A DNA stretch of 64,000 nucleotides. It comes from Nitrospira sp. (lineage in GTDB: Bacteria > Nitrospirota > Nitrospiria > Nitrospirales > Nitrospiraceae). Below are positions 11,101 to 19,336 of this stretch, piece by piece. The stretch's first letter is position 1, and every line of letters starts with the position of its first letter. The notes below the pieces were generated by a model. The model did not search any database. It was given only the letters and a program-made list of their open reading frames with translations, and was not told the DNA's origin. The stretch is from the NCBI GenBank assembly GCA_029865225.1, contig JAOUHJ010000004.1, positions 1-64,000 on the forward strand, given 5' to 3'. A program made the translations under genes and the position numbers.

Positions 11101-11426
11101 TCCCAAACAGCTTTCGTTGAGAGTGTTAGCTTTTCATCCTCGAGTGTCACGCTGGGTGATCTTAGAATATGTGTGGCTGTATTCCATATGGATGAGGAAG
11201 GGGTTTTCTTTTTACAAATTGCGACTTTTTCTCTTGAGCCTAGTGTAGCTATTAGTTCTCCTACCAATTCCCGAGCCGTTCCAAGTGCCTCAATCTTGCA
11301 GGGAAGCGTTGCTTCTGCTTGAGAAAGATGGCGAATTGAGAGACTTTCACTGTCATAGCCGGTACTCCATACTTCAGGCAAAGTAATTTGTTTAATGCTG
11401 CCCAACAAGGACATCTTGATCGACAT
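8124..11426 (-). CDS. Large SF2 (DEAD/DEAH) helicase-like protein, candidate defence effector
   Basis: Walker A VVMPTGTGKTEVML, DEAH motif VFFDEAHH, FTATPFRLDG, motif VI QFTGRFTRA; long uncharacterised C-terminus. Confidence 0.8.
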   Translation of the reverse strand: MSIKMSLLGSIKQITLPEVWSTGYDSESLSIRHLSQAEATLPCKIEALGTARELVGELIATLGSREKVAICKKKTPSSSIWNTATHILRSPSVTLEDEKLTLSTKAVWEKHPSISFSKLSDIAVAARTSWMEALHFKEETTVKGNTSPGFRPPQIGALHAVAAHWSVSNKPALVVMPTGTGKTEVMLSCMIMGRPKRLLVLIPSDALRTQTINKFVRLGMLPSLGVLKHEVVNPVVGVIKKTFSTENEIREVAPCNVVISTVASIQGMPHNLLAKFLASFNTVFFDEAHHVPAISWERIFTGLKQQTVLQFTATPFRLDGRRIPGRIIYNFPLRLAQDQGYFRKIQFKEIYEPDHEKADVAIAEKAVEQLRHDIAAGYDHILLARAETKDQAESIFQNIYAPKYRDLNPVVIHSKTPGRIKLLNAIRTGVHKIIVCVDMFGEGFDMPSLKIAALHSPHKSLAITLQFTGRFTRATAKLGDATLVANIADPQVSDAIEDLYAEDSDWNNLIPELSAKAIQSQQDFSDFLERMVFDEQSDEGLFGLNVLYPKTSTVIFRASSFNARKFHQVVKKDVRIAREWHSKDKDLAIFITRSRIPIEWARIKEASDEIWNLFVFSYDASRQLIFIHTSQKSSLYPDVARAISGGTAELLCGERMFRAFHGVNRLIFHNVGLYNRGTRLRFRMYTGLDIGDAITPLVQTGATKSNLFAVGYEDGQRTSVGVSNKGRIWSMSSSAIPDWRSWCSRIATKILDDTIPNNEFLSHTLIPEEIKELPLDKQLFFVSLPTEWYSSAMEGTRLLESGEEQRFHNFGINRFEVKANQVELHLGFANRSDCIFILSWGPSEGQFSVVQESGPTIEISKSGVLTRLDEFFRDAPPVLFFVDGSEVVGARMLSTKRSLPFTYDQDRIAALDWSSVDITVESKWKSGTLRPNSIQARLIDFLKTQHNHFVFDDDDSGEVADVVEILEAASQEILFRFYHCKYSGGKEPGRRVKDVYEVCAQAARSVRWTADPQRLLIHLLERNSPTYLNGRPTRFEKGDPRGLVNLKRRHRRLRTRYEIVVVQPGVSKASLDPEMATSLGSANAFITEITGSPLRVIASP

Positions 11427-11781
11427 GCGACCTCTTCAGGTGAGCTGCCTTAACATTTCCTACGCCGAGCGTTCAATGAAGTCAACGAATTATTCGTGTA
11501 TTCTGTCGTGAAAGAAACGTATTGCAATCTGACCACTAGTGCAATGTGTGCTTTTAGAAAAGCTGACATTGGTGCTAAACATGATAAAGGTGTCTATCAT
11601 GTTTGGTCGTAGACGCAAAAGTGGCGCTCATTCCAAAAACTGCGCCCCTGATCACTAACCAATTGTGAAAAGATCGACCATGGTTTTCATCGGAAGAAAA
11701 TGCCGTCCTGGCCTGTCTGGAAAATCCATAACCCAACATGCCGGTAGAACTGGCGGGTTTCTCATCAATCGGGTGCCATAT

Positions 11782-11985
11782 TCACCCGCAACATCCGATC
11801 TTCATGACATCCGAATCAGTGTGCGCACAGCAGGGGCAACAGATTGCCCGCTGTCTAATCTCGGGAAAGACAATCTCCACGCCGAGAATCCGTAGACAAC
11901 GCCGGACCGAAAGCCGGACGTTCATCACCGGTTTACCTGGTGCTAAGCGCTTTGGCGATAACCATTCATAGGCATGAGGAGAAGA
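11782..11985 (-). repeat. Partial copy A of the alpha-CTD-like/CPCC gene (3' end only)
   Basis: Near-identical to 25372..~25580 (same stop-codon boundary, 5'-truncated). Confidence 0.8.
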
Positions 11986-12231
11986 GCAAAGGTGGCGGAT
12001 ACCTTTGTTGGCGGGTTGCACGGTACGCAACGTGAGATTTAATTATAGGCCACTTATTTGGAAGCACTCTCTGCAAAATCGCTATCCTATCTCAACCGGT
12101 TTGGTGACAACGGCGTACCCCATTGCCAGATCTTGCTGGATGTCCGAGTCACTGATGATTCGGTAGTCTCCCGAAATTGCAAGAGAACCTGCAGTCTCCA
12201 AATCCACTAAAGATTTACAGCTCACAGAAAC

Positions 12232-13389
12232 TTGCTATTCTCCAGGGAACAATTGCTTGAGTTGTGTGATCAGTTCTGCGAGGTTCGCATGGCACTCCAT
12301 TCTATTGAAAACAACGGTATTCGTTCGCTGCAACCAGTAACGTTCGAGCAGGTCCGCCTCAAAGAACGAGGTGATCTTCAGCGTCTCTTTCGCGATCAAA
12401 TTGAGATTGTTGTTGAAGATGGGATGGTGCTGGCTGAGGAGTTTGGCTCATGGGAGGATTCGTCTCGACGAATCGATCTGCTGGCTCTCGATAAGGATGC
12501 CAACCTTGTGGTTGTGGAACTGAAGCGGACCGATAGTGGCGGGCACATGGAACTACAGGCACTCCGTTACGCCGCAATGGTATCGACCATGACGTTTGCT
12601 CAAGCCGTCGAGGCCCATGAAGAATATCTTCATCAACGAGGCTCCTCTGTCAATGCCAGAGAGGCAATTCTAGAATTCTTAGGGTGGGAGGAAGAAGCGG
12701 AAAGACGATTTGCCGAGGTCGTCAGAATAGTCCTTGTTTCTGCTGACTTTTCTAAGGAGATCACCACCACGGCATTATGGCTGAATGAGCAGGGTCTCGA
12801 TATCCGTTGTGTCAGACTGAAACCGTACGAAATGAACTCACGTGTCATCCTCGACGTCCAGCAGTTAATTCCTCTTCCTGAAGCGCAGGATTACACCATT
12901 CAAGTTGGCCTTAAACAACGATCTGAACGGGCTCCAACGAATCGTCGATGGAATTTGGAATCATTCATTGCAGACACCAGAAAACACTGCGGAGACGAAA
13001 TTGCTCAGTTGGCGCGTTCGATCTATGAATCGTCGGTAGCCGAGTTTGGTTATGTTCGCTTTAGTGGAAATACGAGTCCCCGCTTTGGACCAACCTTTAG
13101 TCTCGATGGGATCGGCGCGCGTGCATTTATCATTAAATCTCATGGGCAAATTACCTTTCGATTTGTCGAATGGAAACCCATGCCATGGGGAAAGAATCGA
13201 GTAATTGGAAAGGGATTCTTGGAGAGGTTGAACAAGATTCCAGGGATTGATCTTAGCGAGGAAGATCTTGGAAGAAAACCGAGCAGGCCGCTGGAGTTGT
13301 TGCTCGATCCAACCAATTTCAAGTTCTTTAAGGACGCCGTCAGTTGGCTAAAGCACACAGTGGCTTTGTCCGAGAAACAGCCTGACTGA
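12232..13389 (+). CDS. NucS/DUF91-like endonuclease-domain protein
   Basis: RRIDLLALDKDANLVVVELKRTDSGGHMELQALRYAAMV (D-x(n)-ExK nuclease core). Confidence 0.7.
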   Translation: MLFSREQLLELCDQFCEVRMALHSIENNGIRSLQPVTFEQVRLKERGDLQRLFRDQIEIVVEDGMVLAEEFGSWEDSSRRIDLLALDKDANLVVVELKRTDSGGHMELQALRYAAMVSTMTFAQAVEAHEEYLHQRGSSVNAREAILEFLGWEEEAERRFAEVVRIVLVSADFSKEITTTALWLNEQGLDIRCVRLKPYEMNSRVILDVQQLIPLPEAQDYTIQVGLKQRSERAPTNRRWNLESFIADTRKHCGDEIAQLARSIYESSVAEFGYVRFSGNTSPRFGPTFSLDGIGARAFIIKSHGQITFRFVEWKPMPWGKNRVIGKGFLERLNKIPGIDLSEEDLGRKPSRPLELLLDPTNFKFFKDAVSWLKHTVALSEKQPD

Positions 13390-13430
13390 TGAAAAGGGAA
13401 ACGGTGTCAGGAACGATCTCTCCTTGAAAC

Positions 13431-13985
13431 ATGAAACCATTATTTACAATTCATGCCGGTGAATATCTCGTCGGTTCGTACCTGGAAACCCACTACCAGC
13501 AATGGAATATCTGGCTTCCCTCGAAGGACACGGGAATAGACCTCCTCGTAACGAATACGCGCACCTCAAGTACTGTGTCTCTTCAGGTAAAGTTCTCGAA
13601 GGATTTCAGCCCCACGAATCGGTCGAACCTCATTCAATCCAAACTTACGGCAGTGGGATGGTGGACTCACCAAGAATCAAAGATCAGGAACTCGCGCGCC
13701 GACTTCTGGGTGTTGGTACTGCCCTCATTCACCGAGCGTAGAACTAGTTTCATTATTATCAAACCGAAAGAATATTTGCGTCGACTGTATCTCATTCATG
13801 GCAGAACAGAAAGACGCGTTCATTCCTACCTGCAGATTACAAAGTCAGGACGTTGCTGGGAGGGGCGCGGATTAAACAATTCCGATCAAGAGAAGATCGC
13901 CTTTGATCGATTCAAGAATGGCACTCGTGATTTCACACAGTTCCTTAACAACTGGAGAGGCATAGAAAAGCAATTAAAAGCCTGA
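13431..13985 (+). CDS. PD-(D/E)XK-like hypothetical protein
   Basis: DTGIDLLVTNTRTSSTVSLQVKFSK (GxDLLV...LQVK core). Confidence 0.5.
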   Translation: MKPLFTIHAGEYLVGSYLETHYQQWNIWLPSKDTGIDLLVTNTRTSSTVSLQVKFSKDFSPTNRSNLIQSKLTAVGWWTHQESKIRNSRADFWVLVLPSFTERRTSFIIIKPKEYLRRLYLIHGRTERRVHSYLQITKSGRCWEGRGLNNSDQEKIAFDRFKNGTRDFTQFLNNWRGIEKQLKA

Positions 13986-14262
13986 CTGGCGAATGGGCAG
14001 GAGGGAAGAACAGTGCGACCACGCATCACCGCCGACCTGTAACTGATCCGGCTGAGACGTCGGGTCCCGACAACCGACATTCTCCCTTTCTGGACCTGCA
14101 CGGATTAATCACTGTCGTCTAATTGACATGACCGCCCCTCTCCTTCGCGACAAGCTGCACGAGTTTATCCGGGTCAAGATTGAGGTGTTGCTGGCGCTGG
14201 TTGCACAGGGATCTTCTGGAGCAGTAACATAACGGACGTCGATCCCTATTCAGGAGGATCTG

Positions 14263-14685
14263 ATGCCACTGCTTCTCCTCTTGCTCTTTCTGGTCCCTCT
14301 TTCTACCTCCGCCAAAGACCTCGGGGAACTGAGCGTCAATCCGTACAAGCCGAACTCGACGGCCAATCCGTTTGGGGCGGGGAGTCCCTTTGCGCCCAAT
14401 GGAATTAACAATCTCTTCAGTCCCTACGGCAGTCCGTTCAGCAATCAATCGGCGAAGAATCCCTTCGCGACAGATGCGCCAAGGCTCTACGACCAGCAGG
14501 GAAATTACCGCGGCAAGTTGAGCGCCAATCCGTACGATCCTGATTCAACCAGCAATCCCTACGGCCGGTATGGCTCTCTGTTTTCGCCAGACTCCATCCA
14601 CAATCCTTATGGCGCTGGCAGTCCCTATCGCTCCGATAGCCCCACCAATCCCCACGGCCACGGCCTGCGGATCGAAGGGCAGTAG
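14263..14685 (+). CDS. Secreted Asn/Pro/Gly-rich repeat protein
   Basis: Signal peptide MPLLLLLLFLVPLSTSAKD then NPYxPxSTxNPxGxGSP repeats. Confidence 0.6.
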   Translation: MPLLLLLLFLVPLSTSAKDLGELSVNPYKPNSTANPFGAGSPFAPNGINNLFSPYGSPFSNQSAKNPFATDAPRLYDQQGNYRGKLSANPYDPDSTSNPYGRYGSLFSPDSIHNPYGAGSPYRSDSPTNPHGHGLRIEGQ

Positions 14686-15336
14686 TTGATAGCGTTCTTC
14701 TTGGTTCCCAGGAGCAATAGCCGACAGTTTTTGCCTGTGAGGCGCACCGTTCGTAAGTCAATACACATGCTTGACCCCAACTCTTCAAGTAGGGGAGGGG
14801 CGCGTCCTACGGATGTCGCGCCCTGCGCTCCGATAGAAGCGGGTCCTGCGTCCAAGGGTTGCGCTTCCCTGTGACGGATCCCTCTGCCTTCGGCGCCTTG
14901 CTTTCCCATCGGCTCGCTAGCGAACTTTGTCCCGCCGTTCCGGCGACGACTCGATGTCCGTTGCCAGTGCTTGTCCATCCACCTCTCAGGCTTTTCACCG
15001 GCTTGTTGCGCCGATCACGCCCGCGAGCCGCCTCCGGGGGCGACTTCTTCCCATGGCCATTCCTCCGATTCACGCCCTCCGGCCCTCCTGGGGTTTCCTA
15101 CCAATCGAGGGCAATGACTGTCCGGTCGTTGCCGATGACGGAAGCCATCTAAGTGCTCCCCGTATTACTTGACAGGTGATGTTCCTTTGACGTAGGAGGT
15201 TGCGGGGCGGAGGGATGAAGTTCTGAATCACGGTCCTTTGTAAGTATCTAACAATTGAATCTCTTGCAGCATTTTCCTTATTTGACCTTGTAAGCGCAAC
15301 ACTTTTTACGGACACAAACAAAAAAGGATCGCATAA

Positions 15337-16698
15337 GTGGTGACCGTCCCAGCCGAAGAAGCCCGTCCGTCTCAGGATCATATCCATGGGCGACAGGCGG
15401 TGCTTCTAATTCATGGTATCGGTGAGCAGTGGCCTATGGCAACACTCTGGGGCCTCATTGATGGTTTATACCAAGAAGAAATGAAGCAAGGTTCTTTGTT
15501 TAGTAAGCCAGATCGTATTGGGAAGGTGCTCGATCTACGTCGCGTCCATGTGGAGAAAGAGGCTTTCGGTATCAAAACGGACTTTTATGAGATGTATTGG
15601 GCGCATTTGCTGCAAGGAACGACATGGACGCACGTTCAGGATTTTGTCTGGATGCTCATCTGGCGAAGACGTTCTTCTACTCCAAGACGCCTTTCCAAAA
15701 TACGATGTATTGTGTTGGCAGCGATGATTGTTGCATTGCTCGTGTGGGGGGGGATATATCTGGCCGCTACGACGAAGGTAATTCCTGAAATTCCCGGTCT
15801 TTTGGCATTAGTTCCCGTTCTTCTGGCATTCGTATGGATGTTCTTGAAGCTTTTTTGTCAGAAATGGGGTCTGGGATATTTGGGGGATGCGGCAAGATAT
15901 CTCCGGCCGTCCCCCGAGAACATCGCGGTGAGACAGCAGATTCGTAATGCAGGGATTGACGTGCTTCAAAGGCTCCACTCGGATGGTCCTGCTCGAGGAT
16001 ACGATCGTATCGTTGTAATCGGACACAGTCTTGGCAGTGTGATCGCCTACGACATTCTTACGTATCTGTGGCAAAAAAGAACTGCCGAGACCCAGACCAC
16101 CCCTCCTACGAATAAGACATATCTTCATCAGCCTTGTCTCCTCAAAATGGAGAGCCTACTTAGTTCCACAAGTGATCTGAAAGAGAAGCTTTCAGGTTTT
16201 CAGGACTTGCAGTACCGCCTATGCCATGAAGAGCAATCTCATGGTAGGTCGTGGAAAATAACTGATCTCATTACGCTCGGAAGTCCCTTGACCTATGCCG
16301 ATTACCTAATGGCGGACTCAAAGGATGAGCTGTCAAAAAGGATAGATCGCCGAGAATTCCCAAGCTGTCCACCTACACTGGAGAAGGGCGGGTACATCGC
16401 GTGGCCCGATCCACCATGTGACAAGCTTCGAACGTTACATCATGCTGCCCTGTTTGCCTGTACTCGATGGACTAATATGTATTTCAAGAGAGATCTTATT
16501 GGAGGAGAGCTCGCGCCGCTCTTTGGGTGTGGCATCAACGACATCGGTCTAGATGGCGAATCTGATAAGGGTAAGACAGTGAAGTCGCATCTAATGTATT
16601 GGTCCGAGTCAGAACCTGAATCGTGTAAGAAGCTCAAGGATGCTATGTGTCTTGATAATAGGCCAAGTCGAGAATCCAAGTCTCCATCGTTAGGCTGA
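15337..16698 (+). CDS. Membrane-anchored alpha/beta hydrolase (lipase-like)
   Basis: VLLIHGIGEQ oxyanion region, nucleophile elbow VIGHSLGSVIAYD, two hydrophobic segments. Confidence 0.7.
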   Translation: MVTVPAEEARPSQDHIHGRQAVLLIHGIGEQWPMATLWGLIDGLYQEEMKQGSLFSKPDRIGKVLDLRRVHVEKEAFGIKTDFYEMYWAHLLQGTTWTHVQDFVWMLIWRRRSSTPRRLSKIRCIVLAAMIVALLVWGGIYLAATTKVIPEIPGLLALVPVLLAFVWMFLKLFCQKWGLGYLGDAARYLRPSPENIAVRQQIRNAGIDVLQRLHSDGPARGYDRIVVIGHSLGSVIAYDILTYLWQKRTAETQTTPPTNKTYLHQPCLLKMESLLSSTSDLKEKLSGFQDLQYRLCHEEQSHGRSWKITDLITLGSPLTYADYLMADSKDELSKRIDRREFPSCPPTLEKGGYIAWPDPPCDKLRTLHHAALFACTRWTNMYFKRDLIGGELAPLFGCGINDIGLDGESDKGKTVKSHLMYWSESEPESCKKLKDAMCLDNRPSRESKSPSLG

Positions 16699-17025
16699 TC
16701 AGCGACGGGTTTGAAGAACTACCACCCGAATACTCCTCCATAAAGGAGGGTTCTACCCATTTCCATGGACGGTTCAGTTGAGAGTTTTGATCCTCACGCG
16801 GGAACGGCAGTCTGGACCGCTGCCGGGAATTGTGCCACCAGTGTGGTGAATTTTGTGACAAAACTAGGCTGAAATGGCACGGAAAAGTTGGGAAGGGCAT
16901 AGAACCCATAGAATCCTCTAATGCGTCGGCATTCCAGATAAATTTGGGGAAACCATTGCAATAGCTAGCACTTGTCGACACTTCTTCGTTTGAAGGTAAA
17001 CGCCATTTCCCATCCTGGTTCTTGC

Positions 17026-17305
17026 TCATACACCCGCCAACGCAACAATCTTCATGACATCCGTCTCACGGTGCGCACAGCATGGGCAATAGATCGCCCG
17101 CTGCTTGATCTCGGGAAAAACAATCTCCACCCCGAGAATCCGCAGACAACGCCGGACCGAAAGCCGGACGTTCATCACCGGTTTGCCCGGTGCTAATCGC
17201 TTGGGCGATAACCACTCATAGGCATGGGGGAGGAGATCGCCGATCGTGTCGACTCCTCGCCGTTTCAAATCCAGATGGGCCCGGGTATTGAGGAGCAGAC
17301 TCGCG
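17026..17305 (-). repeat. Partial copy B of the alpha-CTD-like/CPCC gene
   Basis: Translates MKRRGVDTIGDLLPHAYEWLSPKRLAPGKPVMNVRLSVRRCLRILGVEIVFPEI...CPCCAH...VALAGV*, as in copy D. Confidence 0.85.
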
Positions 17306-17560
17306 GTAGTCGATAGTCATTCCAGCCCCTATGCATCTCTCATGGTTCCCTAACCGTTCCTACCTATGGTATCTGTACGGGTACTTATCGTATCGGGATT
17401 GGTACTGGGGCATAGTGAACCCTCGGGACTCTTGTTCGGTTTCGCTTGCGATGAACCATTTCTTTTCCTTCTCGAACAGCGAATTCATACGGCAGCAGAG
17501 AAATAGAAGTCCTGGGACTCTGAAGGTATCGGTTTGCTCAAACACTGAGATATAGGCCAG

Positions 17561-19336
17561 ATGGATTTGATAAGGGTCTACATATCATCAACTTACATGG
17601 ACCTTGTCCCGTATCGAGACGCGGTCGTGCGTAATCTTCGCAAGACAGGGCAGATAATTGTCTCAATGGAGGACTACACTGCAAGTGACGAGCGGCCGCT
17701 CGACAAATGCCTAGCTGATGTTAGACGTTGCGACATTTACATCGGTATTTTTGCGCACCGCTACGGATTTGTCCCACGAGATGGTAACCCAGAAAGCTTG
17801 TCGATCACTGAGCTGGAATATGGGGAAGCACGGAAGCACAACAAGCCCTGCTTAATTTTTCTTCTAGACGAAAATCAAGACTGGGCACCGAAGAAATTCG
17901 ATTCACAAACCGGCGAGGGGGATGCGGGGAAACGAATCAAGGCTCTCCGTGAACGTCTGGCTCTGGACCACACCAAAATGGACTTTAGGAGCCCAGACGA
18001 TCTGGCCGCCGCTGCCGGTTCTGCAGTCTGGAACCAGCTAAAGAAAATGCGGCCAGACGACAAGGGGGTCGAGCGAGGGCACAATGTACATCCGGCGGAG
18101 CCGTTGCCGCGCGAGATTACGTCAGACCTATTTTTCGCCTATTCCGATATCGATGCCCAATTTGCCTCCGACCTAAATGACTATCTCCAATCACATAGGC
18201 TACGCCTGATTTGCGATCAGCGTGCCCTTCTTGCAACTTCTCCGGACGATTTTGACCGTCTTGAGCGCTCGGTTCGATCATGTCATGCAGCAGCAGTTCT
18301 GATTTCTGATGCGTCGCTGCGACAGTTGCAGGAGCGGCGCCGGTATGCGACGGCTGTCTTCCGGATGATCGAGGCACGAACTCGGCAGTTGTTCGCGGTG
18401 TGCACCAGCGATGAAAGCGCAATTAAAATGAAGCAGTGGCCGATCAGTTACATAGAGCAAGTGCGCGGATGGCGACCTCGGGAAGCACCAGCTCCTAAGA
18501 GCCTCCACGAGAGACTAGAGGGACTAAGACTGAATACTGGCCTTGATTCGGGCAAGCACTGGGTCGGATTGCCAGTCATCGTGGTTGCAATGACAGCGGA
18601 TGAAGCGAGGTCCCTTGATGCAAATCCTGACCTCGTTCGACAGAAGTTGGGTTTTGAGGCTTACGAGCGCTTTAGTGAGCTGCGGGAGGCTGTCAGCCGG
18701 GGGCACAAGCCTATTTCAGCAAGATATGGTGAGCAGAGACAGGACTGCTGTCCGTTCGAGGGAGTGAATGTCAGCATTGCCCAGTTCATCGACGCGATTG
18801 CCGAGCGTATTAATGCGGAACAGCCGTTTCAGCTTCGCGGTAGATTGATCAAGCTACAGAACTATCCATTCGATGAGTTGATCCATTCCAATGACCTACT
18901 TGGTCCCGTTTTCACCCAGCTGTTGTCAACAGGCTGCGTGGTCATTATCGATGAATATTCACTATTCCATCCCGCGATTGGGGAGACACTTCTATCGTCA
19001 GGACTTGTTTCGAACGAGCAGGTCTCGTTAGTGACGCTCTCGCCTGGAGACCCCTACTCCACAGCACCTTTCAACTTGATCGAGGCTGAGTTGCGTAGAC
19101 GAATGACTGCTGCCTTCAATCGGTTCGAATCCGCCTTCGACCCTCAATGTGAACTGAGCGTGGGCGACGAGAACCGATTAAAGAGATGGCTCAATTCAAG
19201 CTTGCCTTATACGATTCAAAGTTTGAGGAATCCAAAACCAAACCGGCACAACATCTCCCAATTCGCCAAGGAGCAAGGTCTCGATCCGCAGCCCAGGATC
19301 GGGTCTTTGCTTTACACCAAGGGTGGGCTTCTGTGA
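17561..19336 (+). CDS. DUF4062 + TIR-like protein
   Basis: N-terminus IRVYISSTYMDLVPYRDAVVRNLRKTG...ERPLDKCLADVRRCDIYIGIFAHRYG (DUF4062); second module DLFFAYSDIDAQFASDLNDYLQSHRLRLICD (TIR-like). Confidence 0.75.
   Translation: MDLIRVYISSTYMDLVPYRDAVVRNLRKTGQIIVSMEDYTASDERPLDKCLADVRRCDIYIGIFAHRYGFVPRDGNPESLSITELEYGEARKHNKPCLIFLLDENQDWAPKKFDSQTGEGDAGKRIKALRERLALDHTKMDFRSPDDLAAAAGSAVWNQLKKMRPDDKGVERGHNVHPAEPLPREITSDLFFAYSDIDAQFASDLNDYLQSHRLRLICDQRALLATSPDDFDRLERSVRSCHAAAVLISDASLRQLQERRRYATAVFRMIEARTRQLFAVCTSDESAIKMKQWPISYIEQVRGWRPREAPAPKSLHERLEGLRLNTGLDSGKHWVGLPVIVVAMTADEARSLDANPDLVRQKLGFEAYERFSELREAVSRGHKPISARYGEQRQDCCPFEGVNVSIAQFIDAIAERINAEQPFQLRGRLIKLQNYPFDELIHSNDLLGPVFTQLLSTGCVVIIDEYSLFHPAIGETLLSSGLVSNEQVSLVTLSPGDPYSTAPFNLIEAELRRRMTAAFNRFESAFDPQCELSVGDENRLKRWLNSSLPYTIQSLRNPKPNRHNISQFAKEQGLDPQPRIGSLLYTKGGLL

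Noticed and set aside
16643-17029. Minus-strand 128-aa ORF
   Set aside because: No recognisable motif, overlaps the hydrolase 3' end and ends at the repeat copy; likely spurious.
19186-19332. Upstream ATG start for the KGGVGR/TIR/STAND gene
   Set aside because: It would overlap ~150 bp of the upstream CDS with an unrelated N-terminus; the GTG at 19333 places the usual xIxTFYSYKGGVGR start at the N-terminus.
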